Assembly (NCBI GenBank): GCA_026182355.1
Contig: JAPFBL010000255.1
Location: 3,720,001-3,784,000 of the forward strand
Source of the DNA: Hermatobates lingyangjiaoensis
Taxonomy: Eukaryota > Arthropoda > Insecta > Hemiptera > Hermatobatidae
Direction of reading: 5' to 3'
DNA: 64,000 nucleotides
Position numbers and translations under genes: made by a program. The notes under the pieces were generated by a model. The model saw only the letters and a list, made by a program, of their open reading frames with translations, ran no database searches and was not told the DNA's origin. Positions 1 through 13,418 of this stretch are shown here, in pieces (position 1 is the stretch's first letter; every line of letters begins with the position of its first letter).

Positions 1-581
1 TCTTTAAATAGCCGAAAAAAATTGTTCCGTTTGAAGTCGGTACCGAATGTATATAACATACATTTGTAACAAAACACCAACAAAAGAGTTAAAATATTTA
101 CTACTCAAGAATAGTTTTATGATAATGTATTCTAAAAATGTTTACTTCTAGGACATTATCCCCAAAAGATCTTACAACTTTCTTCGTTTTTTCTTACAGT
201 AATTCAGTGTATGTATTCCAATCAATTATAAAAATCAGACTAACCATTTTATATATATAGACATTCAATGTTTTCTAATTTCGAACACATATATTTAACG
301 CTATTTTTCATTCTTTATCGAGGTTTTCTTTATCGTCAAACAGTAAAAGGTGTTTTAATGTTTGATGCCGGACCAAACTCCATGAGAATATCATGTCTAC
401 TCATGCAAATAACTACTGATTGATAATTAATTTTCGTTATAGAACTAAGTAAAGACGTAAATTCATAAAATAAGTATCAAATTAACTTCAAACGTAAACT
501 GATAAATAGCTCCTAACTTAAAACTAATTAATTAATAAGAAATTTAATACTACACTGGAACATACGTGGATTCTTATATAC
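1..581. other. Intron of the kynurenine aminotransferase gene
   Basis: AT-rich sequence with no exon, RNA gene or repeat that I can recognise. By position it is intron 4 of the minus-strand aminotransferase gene. Confidence 0.6.
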
Positions 582-825
582 CTATTCTGATATGCTTATT
601 GGGTTTATAAACCATCCATTCATAAACTTCGTCTGCAATACATAGTACATTCCATTTTTTACATAGATTGGCAATTTCAGTTAACTCTTCCATAGTAAAT
701 ACTTTCCCAACGGGGTTGTGAGGAGTGTTTAAAACTATTGCTTTTGTTTTGTTATTGAACAGACTCTTAAGCTCCTCCATGTCAAGCTTCCAATCACTTG
801 ACATAACATTCCCAGTCTGTTTAAT
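582..825 (-). CDS. Kynurenine aminotransferase exon 4
   Basis: The acceptor TTTTTAG precedes 825 and the donor GTATAT follows 582 (phase 1). It encodes SSDWKLDMEELKSLF, the NTPHNPVGK loop and IADEVYEWMVYKPNKHIRI. The next exon, expected to carry the PLP-lysine region, is not in the remaining 581 bases. Confidence 0.92.
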
Positions 826-1754
826 CTAAAAAGTAAAGGTGTACATTTAATACTCAGCGCAGTAAATAAATATATATTAAACTCGTATAAGTATACAAAC
901 CGGTTTTAGAGGAATAAACACAGATTTTCCTCCTGCTACTTTCACCATCACATCATAGCAATCAAAAAACGGTTCAATCAGAATTACTTCATCTCCACTG
1001 TGAATATGACCCAGGAATGTACAAAATAATGCCTCATAAGCACCACTAGAAACCATAATCTCAGAGTTCACATCAAGTTCTCTGTTTATAAGAGGTGAGT
1101 ACAACTTACTAAGATTATTTACCAATCTTAAAAGTCCCTAAAATCATCATTATCAAAATCAAATTAGGCTAAAGCCGAATTTTTAAGAGATATTAAGTTA
1201 ATCCTAATCTTAAAGATGTACTGAATCAAATTAAAGTAGATACAATGACCTACACAGGAGTTAGATTTAAGTTCCTCATACTGATATGAAGCTTGGATGT
1301 CATTGGTGAAATGAAATGTAAATAAATGTAACAACCATGAGATATATTCGAAATTAAATGAAGTAAGCATAGTTCAATATTTTATTACTTACACGTCCTC
1401 TGCTGTACTGATGAACCAGAGCATTAGAATTGTGAGCTGCATTGCTCAAAGATTTTACTACATTATTTGGTGGTGCATAATCTGGAAATCCTTGTCCCAA
1501 ATTTATAGGATTATACTCTCGATGCAACATATTGAACACATCCCTTCATTATAAGAACTGCTTTAGTACATTATTAAATAAAAATAAATATAAACTTAAC
1601 AGAATTTTAGCACATACCACACATTTGTTTCTGATGAATCATATCTGGAGGGTAAAGAAAATTTATCACCAAGAGAAGACATCCTACACTTCTGTACACT
1701 TCTTACTGAAAGGTTGCGTAACTTGGAAAGATATCCCACGTTTTTGACTATCAT
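582..1754 (-). CDS. Kynurenine aminotransferase, 5' four coding exons (partial)
   Basis: Coding exons on the minus strand: 1754-1618, 1543-1393, 1137-901 and 825-582, about 256 residues. All junctions are GT-AG and in phase, and the reading frame stays open. The product is a PLP-dependent aminotransferase of the kynurenine / glutamine transaminase K type, which turns kynurenine into kynurenic acid and also transaminates other amino acids. Visible family motifs are NLGQGFPDY, a QYSRG region, SSGAYEALF, DEVILIEPFFDCYD, NTPHNPVGKV and ADEVYE. The Asn of TPHNP and the Asp and Tyr of DEVYE correspond to PLP-contacting residues in this family. The PLP-lysine exon and the C-terminal half lie beyond the left edge; I found no further exon in 1-581. 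It is divergent from the GABA-B receptor gene. Paralogue assignment (KYAT1 or KYAT3 type) cannot be settled here. Confidence 0.93.
901..1137 (-). CDS. Kynurenine aminotransferase exon 3
   Basis: The acceptor TTTTAG precedes 1137 and the donor GTTTGT follows 901. The exon has 79 codons in phase 0. It encodes LVNNLSKLY, then SSGAYEALF (start of the large PLP domain) and DEVILIEPFFDCYD, ending at FIPLKP. Confidence 0.92.
1393..1543 (-). CDS. Kynurenine aminotransferase exon 2
   Basis: The acceptor AAG precedes 1543 and the donor GTAAGT follows 1393. The exon completes the Trp codon and encodes DVFNMLHREYNPINLGQGF and the QYSRGR segment. Spacing from Trp to NLGQGFPDY equals that of insect and mammalian family members, which supports both splice sites. 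Confidence 0.9.
1618..1754 (-). CDS. Kynurenine aminotransferase exon 1 with two in-frame starts
   Basis: The exon ends at donor GTATGT with two bases of a split Trp codon. ATG at 1754-1752 opens a 24-residue leader (MIVKNVGYLSKLRNLSV...) containing six Lys/Arg and no acidic residue, as in a mitochondrial presequence. A TAG codon lies directly upstream, so this is the first possible start. A second in-frame ATG at 1682-1680 begins MSSLGDKFSLPSRYDSSETN, which aligns with the start of cytosolic family members. Two isoforms by alternative initiation are inferred. Confidence 0.8.
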
Positions 1755-3288
1755 CTACAACAAAGTTAATAGGCCATTAAGAGAGGGCCATAAGAAATGC
1801 GAATGATAACGCACTGATAAGATAACAGATCTAACTTTTAAAGAATATAAAGTCCCTGAATTAATTTCAATATTGTTGATACTTTTTGGATACGAACTAA
1901 ACTATCATTTTGCAACATACGTAGTATGATATCTTTATCCACCATCTGCTTAACCCCGCTAAAAAAAACCTTTTTAAATATGATTTAAAGAGTTTATTAA
2001 CTGCAGTTTACATTTTAAAAAAAGGAATCCTGTTACAAAGAAATTATGTAATCCAATGATTTAAAAAAAATCAAAGAACTAAAGTACGTATTTCTTTGTG
2101 CAAAGTAAAAATTAATAAACATATTGAAATTTTACAAATCCTGTGGGCTGAAATTAAATTAGAAAAATCTATTAATTGCACATTTGTTTACAATTACTTT
2201 GCTCAAGAATTCATGGCTCCGTGACACAATATTTAATCATTACGATTAACATTTTCAATATCTAATTTGACAATTATCGAATTATCTCTATTTCCTTCAA
2301 AATGAATTTTACTTTACTCAGTTGGACAACCCCCACAGTGGATCAATAGAGAATGTGACCTGCTCTCAAGATGACTACGGTATGTTTAAAAACTCATGTT
2401 TATTCCCATTTTATTAAAAGTTTTATTGAGAAAGACTAATATTTCTCATTACATTTTATTGTACAATTTATTTTTTTATAGTTCGAACAAAAAAAAAATT
2501 TGTTTTCAATTTATTAATCAATGTGAACGAACATCTATTTAGAAAGCAATAACCAAAGTAACTTGTAAATTGAACACAAGACAAGCATTTTTATCAGTTT
2601 GTTGATATTTTATTGCATAAATTCTATTTTTAATATACCATACTGATTTAATTAACTTTTTTCCATTTTGTTTTATTCTTCGTAGCTAATATTAAATGTG
2701 GTTAGGATAAAACAACGTAGGATAGTCATATACTTATATGACTAACCATTAGTTGAAGTTGATTGCTAGATGTTAAACAATTTTGCTACATTGGTCTTTA
2801 GCATAGAGGCCTAATCCATAATCTGTTAATTACAAAAATAGAGAGGAGGGATCGTTCCCAGTCGGGCGCTAGGATTCTATATATTAAGCACACATGAAGA
2901 AAAAAGATATTTTACACTCCTCCTACCCGTTCATTATAGTTAAAAGAAAACCGTAAATAGATGAATAATTACAATGGCGTGTTAATGACAATAGATTATT
3001 GATGAATTAAAACATATTAATTGTACCTGTATATACTGAGAAATTACATTAAGAAATGAATAAACCGTCGTCTTAAGACCGTTTATTCATTTTTTTCGTT
3101 CAATTTTACTAGCATATATGGTTCTAAATGTACATAGTTAATTTACAATCTGTTCTTGGAGTAGAAAGAGATTCAGTTATACCCAAAGTCTGATTGTCAG
3201 AGCAATCATTCTATGGCCATGTATAGGATAAAGAACATTGGTGACATGTATAGGATGGTTTATTACAAGAAGACGGAATACTTTGCAG
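1755..3288. promoter_or_regulatory. Divergent intergenic region between aminotransferase and GABA-B receptor genes
   Basis: About 1.5 kb separates the first coding bases of the two head-to-head genes. It should contain the aminotransferase promoter and may contain the 5' exon of the receptor gene, whose initiator codon I cannot find. No specific promoter element is clear. A small inverted repeat (11-bp arms AATGAATAAAC, 3055-3065 and 3081-3091) lies about 200 bp before the first receptor exon. Confidence 0.4.
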
Positions 3289-3420
3289 GATACACTGTGG
3301 TTGCTGGTGGCCACGGCCTGTCTGAACGCTGCCACTCTCCTGCTGGCTGATGACGAAGCAGTCCTTCATATTGGTGGCATTTTCCCAATAGGTGGGGAGG
3401 GTGGTTGGCAAGGAGGCCAG
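3289..3420 (+). CDS. GABA-B-R1: GABA-B-R1 exon 1: signal-peptide core and start of ligand domain
   Basis: Acceptor TTTGCAG at 3288, donor after GGCCAG. It encodes the hydrophobic stretch [18 protein letters not shown] followed by [20 protein letters not shown], the characteristic first beta strand of the flytrap domain. The frame stays open upstream to about 3238 but has no ATG, so the start codon is probably in a further 5' exon. Confidence 0.85.
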
Positions 3421-6400
3421 GTTATTATAGCATGTCTATTTCTATTATTTTTTTACAGCAAGGTATCAAGATCTAATTTGTTGTTTCGTAGAGTTGATGA
3501 ATTAAAAAATAATTTTAGGTATGTTATAACAAATTGCTAGTTATTTATCATATTAAGTTTAACAAAGTAGGTGTTAAGGAATACATAATTATCTCAAACA
3601 CTTAAATGAGAATTCTTTCATTTACTCTGAAGGTAAGATCCATTATATTTTTGAAAACTCCAATACCATTTTCACATTAATCAGAAATAAGTAAGTTATT
3701 TGGTAATGCAGTTAGAGTTCATATAGCGTTTTTAAATTTAATCATTTACCAGAGATTAAAACACATCGACATAAGAGGAATTTTTCTTTATATTTAGTAA
3801 CTACAGTTAATAAAGTAATAGGTATTTCAATTTATTTAATCATTTTTTCCTTCATGCTCATAGTAAATAAAGAATGAATTGTTAATTGTTTTCTACGGAA
3901 GTTTAAAATTCTTGTTGCCTTATAAGAATGTTTTCAGGCCTGTGAACCTGCTGCTAACCTAGCTCTGGACGATGTTAACAAGAGACACGATATACTGCCA
4001 GGCTATACCCTTAAACTACATTGGAATGACAGTGAGGTGAGTCCGGCCTTTCTTCCTTACTGCTATGATACTAATCATTTACAGTATAAATTTGTATTAA
4101 TCATGCCAGCACACTTTTGTACTCTCGTAATGTAAATACTGCGCAAAGCACATATGCGCATAATGGAGAAAGCACTTAATGAATATGAAAAGTGTAATGC
4201 AAATTTTTATTTAAAAATCACTACAAATGATTATTTATTCAGTGAAGTTATTTAGGGAGATAAGTAAAATAAAGATATTGAAACAGCAGATCTGAAATAT
4301 ATCTAAGTTTGTTCCTCTGAAAAATAAAAATTACTGCTTCTGGAACTCTTACAGTTGATTTATAATCACAAAACTCTGGATTTTGACTAAAAAGCATTAA
4401 TTTCCTGAGTGTTCTTGTAACTTTATCTATTTCATTTGAAAGAGTGAGGGAATTTTTTCAAGTTGAAAATTACTGTTAACTTAGAAAGACTGAATGGATT
4501 AACCATTTTTCAGTAGAGATGTATGTTTTGTATATTTTGTATATAAACATCTCATAATATATATGAGATGTATATTTTGAAGTGGAAATTTTTCAGAAAC
4601 TTAATAATGTTTTGTATGGTTCTGGTCGAACCATACTATTAGATCTATACTAATGAACCCACTTTCTGTCCTTAGAAAAACACTACAGGTGGAAGTTAAA
4701 AGTATCGGCGTTGGAAAAAATATTATTTTTTTAATTAAATATTATTATTAAAAAAATAATATAAAAAAACTTCAATGTTTCGATAGAATACAAATGTTTT
4801 TTCTAACAGAGTGAACACATTTTTCAGTGCGAGCCTGGGTTAGGTGCCTCTGTGATGTACAACCTCCTCTATAACAAACCACAGAAGTTGATGCTGTTGG
4901 CAGGGTGCAGTACAGTCTGTACCACTGTTGCAGAAGCAGCTAAAATGTGGAACTTAGTCGTGGTAAATACAACATTAAAAATCAAATTACAAAATAAATA
5001 ATTTTTTTTCAAGAATGAAAATTAAGTATTATTAGCTCAAAACTATACTACGCTATCCATACATTCATTACTTTACTATAAGTAAAGTATAGTGATCGTG
5101 AAAAAATTCGATCTCGAGATTTTGACGGAATTACATGTTTTGAGGTCCCAGAAGTCGTTTTATGAAGTTTTTACGATGATGTCTGTGTGTGTGTGTTTGT
5201 GGGTGGGTGGGTGAGTGTGTTAGCATTGCTTGTTACCACGCTACGGTCCAGAATCTTTGATGGATCAAGTTGATATTTTACACAAAAATGGGCCTCATAA
5301 AGACGAAGATCCCTATTGTTTGGGAAGAATTATGCATGATGGGAAAGTCACTTTTTTTGCCAAAAACCGTTTTTTTTAAAACATTTATTTCTCCTAAACT
5401 GATAACCCTAGAGTTTTGAAATTTTGACATTATCTTTGAGGTTACAAATGGAACAAACGAAAAATATATTCAAAATTTTATATCAACAGGAAATATTTTT
5501 TTTTCAATAAAATGTACAAATTTTGACTTATAATTCAATCTCAAACCTTGTGAGAGCGATACAAGCCATACAGTTTGACGGACAAGAATGAAACTATGCC
5601 TATAAATAGAACATTATTACATTATTTGTAGAATGAGTTGAGATATTTTTTTTCAAAATTACATTCGCTAATGGGGCGTTACAGTACGATTTCTGTTTTC
5701 AGAAAATGTTTTTTTGACTCTAAACGGCTCATTAAAAAAAAATGAAAATTTGACGAAAAATGAAACAAAAAATTAGTAATTCATAAAAAAAATTCATGAA
5801 GTTTCAATTATGGGAAAGAGCAATAACGCTATAAAAACTGTTTGTTTATGTTAGACTAAGAGATCACCTGCTATACTTGTCGAATTTTTTATATTTTTTT
5901 TCATTTTACATTGACTTAGAAATTTTTTGAGCGAATCCACTGAGATAAAATTGATTTTATAAAGGAACAGTTTAATTTGTTTATTGACATATATGAGATG
6001 TAAGAGGAATAATATTGTGCAGGAAAATGATAACACTCACTCAGAAAAAATTCGTATATATCTTATTTGCTAAAGGGGAAGGAAAATGATCTTTTTAAAT
6101 ACTTAGAAGACATAAAATTCACAATATAATAATTCTATAAAAAACCAAAAATGTAAAAGATAATTCAAAATTTAAATCTTTTGTTTAGAGATTAATAAAT
6201 GTAATTATCGTACATCTTTAACTATAAATCATATTAAAACAACATTTTTTCTTTGCTGTTTATGATGTTTTTCAGAGAGAAAAAGGGTATTTTTCTGTTT
6301 ATTTTGAAACTTTTACTTTAGTATTCAATGGAGAAGGATGTCAAGTAAACGATGTAAGAAATCCAGTGGTTATTTGAACAAAAGCCATGTTCTCTTGTAG

Positions 6401-7220
6401 GTGAATATTTCGTTTCATGAAATGTTCACTTTGGGTTTTCAAAAATGTTATTACTGCTGTAGTTATACTAATGAAATTATTTGCATCAGCTGTGTGATGT
6501 ACAAAAATAAAAGCTTATATATTGATATGTTCTTCAATCACTATCTGTACTACCTCAGGAATGAAAGACTAATAATCATATCCCATTTAGATGTTTACGT
6601 TATGCTTAAATGAGATGTTATGTGTTATATACTCAGGAAATTTGATATTAAGTTACTTATAGTAAAGTTGAGTGTAGGCCACTCTAGATTTTTTTTTATT
6701 AAAATAATGGCTTTTAATTTAAATGAATAATAAGTTTTTACTTTATTCATTGAAAACATTATTTTTCTATGCCTTGTTAACTACAAGGGGGTAATACATT
6801 TTCAGTTGTAGGTCAATTTCCTAGGCTAATTTTCCATGAAATTTTTAACAATTCTGATAATAATTCTTTAAAATTAAATTTATTAGAATGTGAGGATTAA
6901 AGTGTAAATAATAAATCTTATTGATTGTTTATATATTAAATTTCTAATAAATTAATTATTAATATATATATGATCAAACCACAATAAGAAATGGGAAAAC
7001 AGGACTAAGATCTTTTAACCGAAACAAGCAGTCTTCGTCAGAGTCAAAAACCCAACTGATATTAGTTGATGATATCAGTTGGGTTTTTGACTCTGACGAA
7101 GACCGCTTGTTACGGTTGAAAGATTTTAGTCTTGTTTTCCCATTTCTTATTGTGGTTTGATCATTGATTGTTATTTCACGCATTTATGTAAAATCTTTTA
7201 TTAATATATATATGTATAAA

Positions 7221-7265
<45 letters not shown>

Positions 7266-10200
7266 ATAATATTTACTTATTCTAAGGTAAAATGGATAAA
7301 CAAACAGTCTCCACACAAATGAAGTTTTATTCAACATCAACGCGTTTCGAACACTTTGTGTTCATCATCAGGAAGACACTATAATACAAATTATATCTAA
7401 TCAGTTACGAAATTCGAGAGAAATAATCAAATTCAATTAAGAGAATTCAAGACATACCCAAGGATGTGGTGCTGATGGGTTGGTCCAGTGAGAACAACTA
7501 GTAGAAAACAGATCCGCTGCGAAAGAGTGGGGATAGGCATTTAGGAGATAAGGTGATAAAGGTGTCGGGTATGCTTGAAAACCGTTAACTGAAATACAGA
7601 AGGCCAGAACCACTAATTTAGAGAAAAGAAACTTTTTTTTTTAAAAAAAAATTATTCTTTATTATTCTTATTGTCCTTGCAAAGGAAAAGTGACAATAAG
7701 AGTAATAAAGAATTTTTTCACATTTTGCAAAACACTTGTCACACAAAATCACAGATTTGACCCAAACTTGAACCTTACCTTGTTATGAAAACCATTTATT
7801 TATTTTTCTCTAGACCGATCTTCCAATATTCTGTGATATCATTAAAACCAATGTAAATTGTACGGAAATGAATGCTTTCAGCGTTTATTTCCTGAATATC
7901 CGCTGACCCGTCAAACAGGGGGCTGATGGCACGAAAAAATCCGAGCACGGGAAGTAATAAGAATATTGCGTCCTTCTGGATGGGATTATTGAGCATATTA
8001 CTTTAATAAAAGACAAGCAAACATTTTGTTTTGCAGTCTGCGCTGATAAGGAAAATTTAATATTATTAATTACACTTAAATTGGCTTCATTTTTGAGTTC
8101 TAAATTAGTGAATTGTAAATTGGTGAGTTTCATGGAACACTCACATAGCAAAGAGGAAGCAATCCAGTAGTCTGCTTACATCAGAAAAGTTATTGCATGT
8201 CGTTATAGAGCCATCAAATTTAACCGATTTCAGTTTCTTTCATGATAACTCACCAAATAATGACAAAACAACCTTCAGAATTAAAATATATAGTAGAAAT
8301 ATATTTCAGAGTGCAGAGATAAAATAATTTATCTACCATGTTTTACGGATCAACGGCAATTTCATTTCTACAGCTTTTTGCACGATATTATGGAGAAAAT
8401 TAATTTTAGTCTATAGATTTTTCAATGATACCATTAAAGAACAATTTATACTATAGTATAACTCACAATTATACACGAAATTCGCAGGGATATGAATGAT
8501 TAAGCAGTCTTGCACTAATTGGAATAGAAACAGCTTTAAAGAACATCAAGAACGATTAATGTTACTATGATGTTATTGATAATTTCACCAAGAAAGAAAG
8601 AAGAGGTAAACTAACATTTAAATAAAATGAGTAAGTTTTTATAGTATTTTTATATTTCAAAAGTAACTATAGCATAAAATATATCCATTTAAATGAAATG
8701 TCTACCTCCATGAAAGAAATATCGACTATTGCTTCCCCAGTCACAAAAGTCACACGCCTCTGCGTTGATGTGAGTGAGAACATTCGTCACCCACATCAAC
8801 ATAACAAGTTATGGGAGACACCTGGCCTATTTTAGAATGCTGGCATTAACTTAACTTTTCCTTTAACCTTATTTAATCTTCTCCTATCATCTCATGTACA
8901 TGAAAGAAAAATATCCCTTGTACATTGGAAGAAAGAAATATCCGCTAGATTCACCATCATTTTGTAAAACATGTATGTATCTATATATATTTTACATATG
9001 TATATACTATGATACTCTGGTTTTGGTTGAAAGCTCTTAGTCAAATTTATGAAATTCTTAATGTGGTTTAGACGTTGATGTATATATTTATATTAAATTC
9101 ACACAAGGGGTTCTTGAGGATTTTGGTCATAAAACATACAACTCCTGATTATAAGCCGACGTTTCGCCAAAAGTTGTTTGGCATTTTCAAGGCTAAAAAA
9201 CAATTCATTAACGACATAAGTAAAGCAAGATAAATACATCACCGGACACCACCCAACAGAAAACGAACAACACAAAGAAAAATTTTGTAACAAGAGAACC
9301 ACAAAGGATCATAAAATACCTACAAAATTTTCTTGTTACAAAATTTTTGTTTGTGTTGTTCGTTTTCTGTTGGGTGATGTCCGGTGATGTATTTATCTTG
9401 CTTTACTTATTTCGTTAATAAATTATTTTTTAGCCTTGCAAATGCCAAACAACTTTTGGCGAAACGTCGGCTTATAATCAGGAGTTGTATGTTTTATGAC
9501 CAAAGTCCTCAAGAACCCCTTGTGTGAATTTGAAATATCAGTGGTCGAGAAGCTATATCAATATATTTATATTGTTATATACATGTACTTATGTCTATAT
9601 TTATACTTTATTGGTTTCTATGTAATGATTTAGATATGTGTGTAGCAGTAAGCTCATAACTACATCTCTTTACACGTTCTTTACCATTTCTAGCTCTGCT
9701 ATGGTGCTAGCTCCCCAGCCCTCTCCGACAGACAGCGGTTTCCCACTCTCTTTAGAACACATCCCTCCGCCACTGTGCACAATCCGACGAGGATAAAGCT
9801 AATGGAGAAGTTTGGTTGGTCACGAGTAGCCATCCTGCAGCAAGCTGAAGAAGTCTTTATTTCTGTAAGCATTGTTTTGTCAAGCTACATATTTTGTCCT
9901 TTAACATTGTTTTGTTACACCTTGTTTATTGGGTTCTATAATTGACTCAAATCAATGAGGCTATTGGGTTGAAATGTAATCTAGTTGACGATTGCATGAC
10001 AATACTCCCCCTTCCCAGGATCAAGACATTATGAGGCTGCTTCATATAAGGCCTACCTGACACAGCTAGTATACACAGTGAAATCTAACTCTGTCGACTA
10101 GAATTCCAACATGAAACCCTAAACCATCTATAGAAGTTCATCATTTTAGCGCTCTCCCGGACAATTGTTTGATAATGACTGTTTGATTGTTTGAGAATAA

Positions 10201-13200
10201 AATAAGCATTTAAAGAAAAAATGTACTATGGCGTGCGTAAAAGGGCCGTAATGTTGATTTATTTTAAATATGCTCAAGGTACTCTTAACATTTTTAATAT
10301 TTAAAGATTTTTAAAGTAAATTCTTTTCTTTTAATGAGTGTATATTTTACTTTCCTTTTTTTAATTTAATTGATCCAAAAATAAATAATAATATTATCCT
10401 GTGTATCTTTTAATTAAGGAAGCCACATACGTATGATAGGACTAAGCAAGAATGACGCTAGTTGCCCATATAGTTCTCACAATCTTCGAAAACTGGCGCC
10501 GACATTTCAAACGTTTTCTCCTCCGATGGTCGTGACATTTTAAACTAGGGATTTCATTGTATTAATGAGAATCGAAAAGCAATACTCCCTGATTATTATT
10601 TGTGAACGATTATTAGTGCATGAAATACTGGTATGATTACAAACTACATTCTGTTTAAAGAATTAACCACTATTGTTTTTATTGTATTTCTATATTTGAA
10701 AAGAAACTATAGCATAAAATATTTCAATTTTAATGAAATTTCTACCTCTATGAAAGAAATATGGACTATTACTTCCCCAGTTACAATAGTCATCGCATGC
10801 CCCTGGGTTGATGTTAAATTACATTTCAGCTTGATACAAACCTTTGCTATTCACAGTTGCAGAGCAAGTGTATTCAGAAGGTTATATCTTCCATGTATGA
10901 ATCCCTGGTGAAATATTACGGGAGTTATTTTCATTTCCACTCTTTCCATTCCTCACAAGAGAATGAGATTCACGCGCATCTACGGCAGAATCCCCATATA
11001 TCACTTTTGAGGTTTGTTCCTTATTAGAAGGACGGACCAGATTTTACTGGTCGCAAACTAGTGTATGCCAAAGTAACCAAATATTGGCGTTAAGGTGAAC
11101 GAAAAACAAACGAACGTTTTGTTTTTACAAAAAAAAGGATAAGAATAAACCGGATGCCTCGGGTTGAGCAATTTTCTGTACCTCTTGAACTTTTCATTAG
11201 TAATGTGTTTGAGCTCATTTTAATGCCCTTCCCTTTGAAAAGAGTATCAAAAAAATGTCACATCATTTTATGGTAATTTTAAACATCTTGATGAACAAAT
11301 AAAATAAAAATTTAAACTAAAAAAATTCTAGCAATAAATATAAGTTTGTTTAGTTTAGAAAAATTAATTTGAATAATGTGAAGAGATGTTTTGATCCTAT
11401 GTATTTTACTGGTACAGCATGGTTGCTGTTTTTAATTCTGTTATAAACAAAAAGTTGTAATCTCGGTTATTCATTTGATTAGCAGTATTTACTGTTGATG
11501 GTGTGGGGATATAGTGGTGCAGAGATTCAACGTTTTACGTTTTTTTTAATCAAGGCCATAACACTTCATCATTTCTTTATTTACTATTCCAATGCTCTTC
11601 TGATCTTAGCCATATATAGAAAAGCCTGTTTTCATTTCAGACTGTTGAGGATCTGGAATCAAGATGTAAAGAAAGTGGTATAGAAATAGTAACGCGGCAA
11701 AGTTTCCTCAGTGACCCGAGTGACGCAGTGAGAAATCTCAAGAGACAGGATGCCAGAATCATCGTAGGCTTGTTCTACGTGGTGGCGGCTCGTAGAGTGC
11801 TCTGCGAAGTCTTTAAGCAGGGCCTATACGGGAAATCATACGTCTGGTTCTTCATAGGTATTAAACATGTTTCAGTCAACTACTTGATGTCATTAGTGTG
11901 TTGTCATATCTCATATATGAGATAAGTTTATTAATGTGAGTTTGAAGACAAAAGGGTAACTCAGGCAAGTTAATCTGACAATCATGTGCTTCCATGAGCC
12001 AAACCACAATAGTTATTTTGATGACTGGTTTTTTGCTAGTTACTTCAGAATTGTAGTAAGTAGTAGAATGTTGTTTCGACGAACAGAATAAAAGTTCAGT
12101 ATGGTTAACGTTTTAATTTTGGATGAAAAAAAGTGTTGAACATGATTGTCTTGAGGGATTCGTGGTAAAAGACGAAAGCCAACCCCGACCTAGTGCAAAG
12201 TTAACCGTAAAGAACAAAATCTGTTCCACCCAAGTCTATTTGACAAAAAATTATTCCGACAGCAGTAATGGTAATTAATATTTAAACGATTTCCTATTTG
12301 TACATATATAGTCTCAGAGTATAATTAAAAACAGTAATTCTTTAGTTGTTATAATGTATCAGATGGTTAATTAATGCTATAAATATTCATTTTAAATATC
12401 AAAAAACTTTTAAATAATGGTACAATACAATAATTTCATTAATACAAAGCACTATCTTTTAAAAGGGTTTCTTAAGTTCAGTTTGGTAATGTCTCAAGGA
12501 TGGTACGAAGACAATTGGTTCGAGTTGAATATGGAGAAGGAAAATGTTGACTGCACTCCGGAACAAATGCGACAGGCGGCGGAGGGCCACATTACGACTG
12601 AGGCTCTCATGTGGAACCAGAACAACCAACCCACCATTTCTGGAATGGTATTTATAGTGAAATGAAATATTGGATAGCATTCTTTTATAAAAACCAGATT
12701 CTCCCTGCTTAGTTCACTGAGCTCACAAACATTCGAGTAGCAAATCCCCCCACTCCTCACACACACACACCCTTTAGTTTTATATAAACCGATTGTGTCT
12801 GAACTGAAATCTATGCTTGGAGCCTTGAAGCCTGATACTGGTTACGCAAGTCAATTTCAAACTTTTCAAAATTGTTGTAATTCATTTACATGTGATATAT
12901 ATATTTCATTTAGATAGAAAAAAAAACCAATCAATAAGTACGAGATTAAATGTTTAATATTAAAAGATGTAATATTAAATATTTATTTGCAATTGATTAC
13001 CCATTCATTAAAACTCTTTACAAAAAAAAAGATAAAAAAGATATATTGCGCAGACTCAATACAATAATTTCTGTATCATACTTCGTATTTTTTTTAAATA
13101 TGGGTTTTCAAAGTATGTATTATGTAAAATCATTAATTATGTGTTTAAGTCGATTTGTGATCCAATATGAATAAAGATATGCAAATAAGAAAAGTTTAAC

Positions 13201-13386
13201 ACTTCCAGTGTTGAACTTCGGTTTCAGTAGTCATCAGGAGAAGAAAGAAGGGCTGATTTAGAGTCATTGGGAAACCAACAGGGCAGCAACTTCAAGGCTA
13301 CCCTGTTAACCTGCTATATGCAGGGACAAACGAAAGAGGAGGAGAAAGTGATCAGGGGCTGGGGCCTGAGCGCAGTGCTGTAGTCA

Positions 13387-13418
<32 letters not shown>

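Larger units (their letters stand above)
4963..9693. other. GABA-B-R1: Intron 3 of GABA-B-R1, repeat-rich
   Basis: A 4.7-kb intron with no recognised exon. It contains a dispersed repeat with a GT-rich tract (about 5088-5860), foldback insertions at 6972-7163 and 9095-9532, a minus-strand hammerhead motif at 7335-7375, a (TA)n tract near 7227-7262, a hairpin at 7645-7718, and one copy of an interspersed repeat at about 8625-8790. Confidence 0.8.

Noticed and set aside
3238..3288. Upstream extension of receptor exon 1
   Set aside because: The frame is open but has no ATG, and an acceptor TTTGCAG lies at 3288. The true start is probably in another exon.
6974..7183. Protein with SSSESKTQ and VFDSDED segments
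   Set aside because: It is the translation of a palindromic repeat, not a gene.
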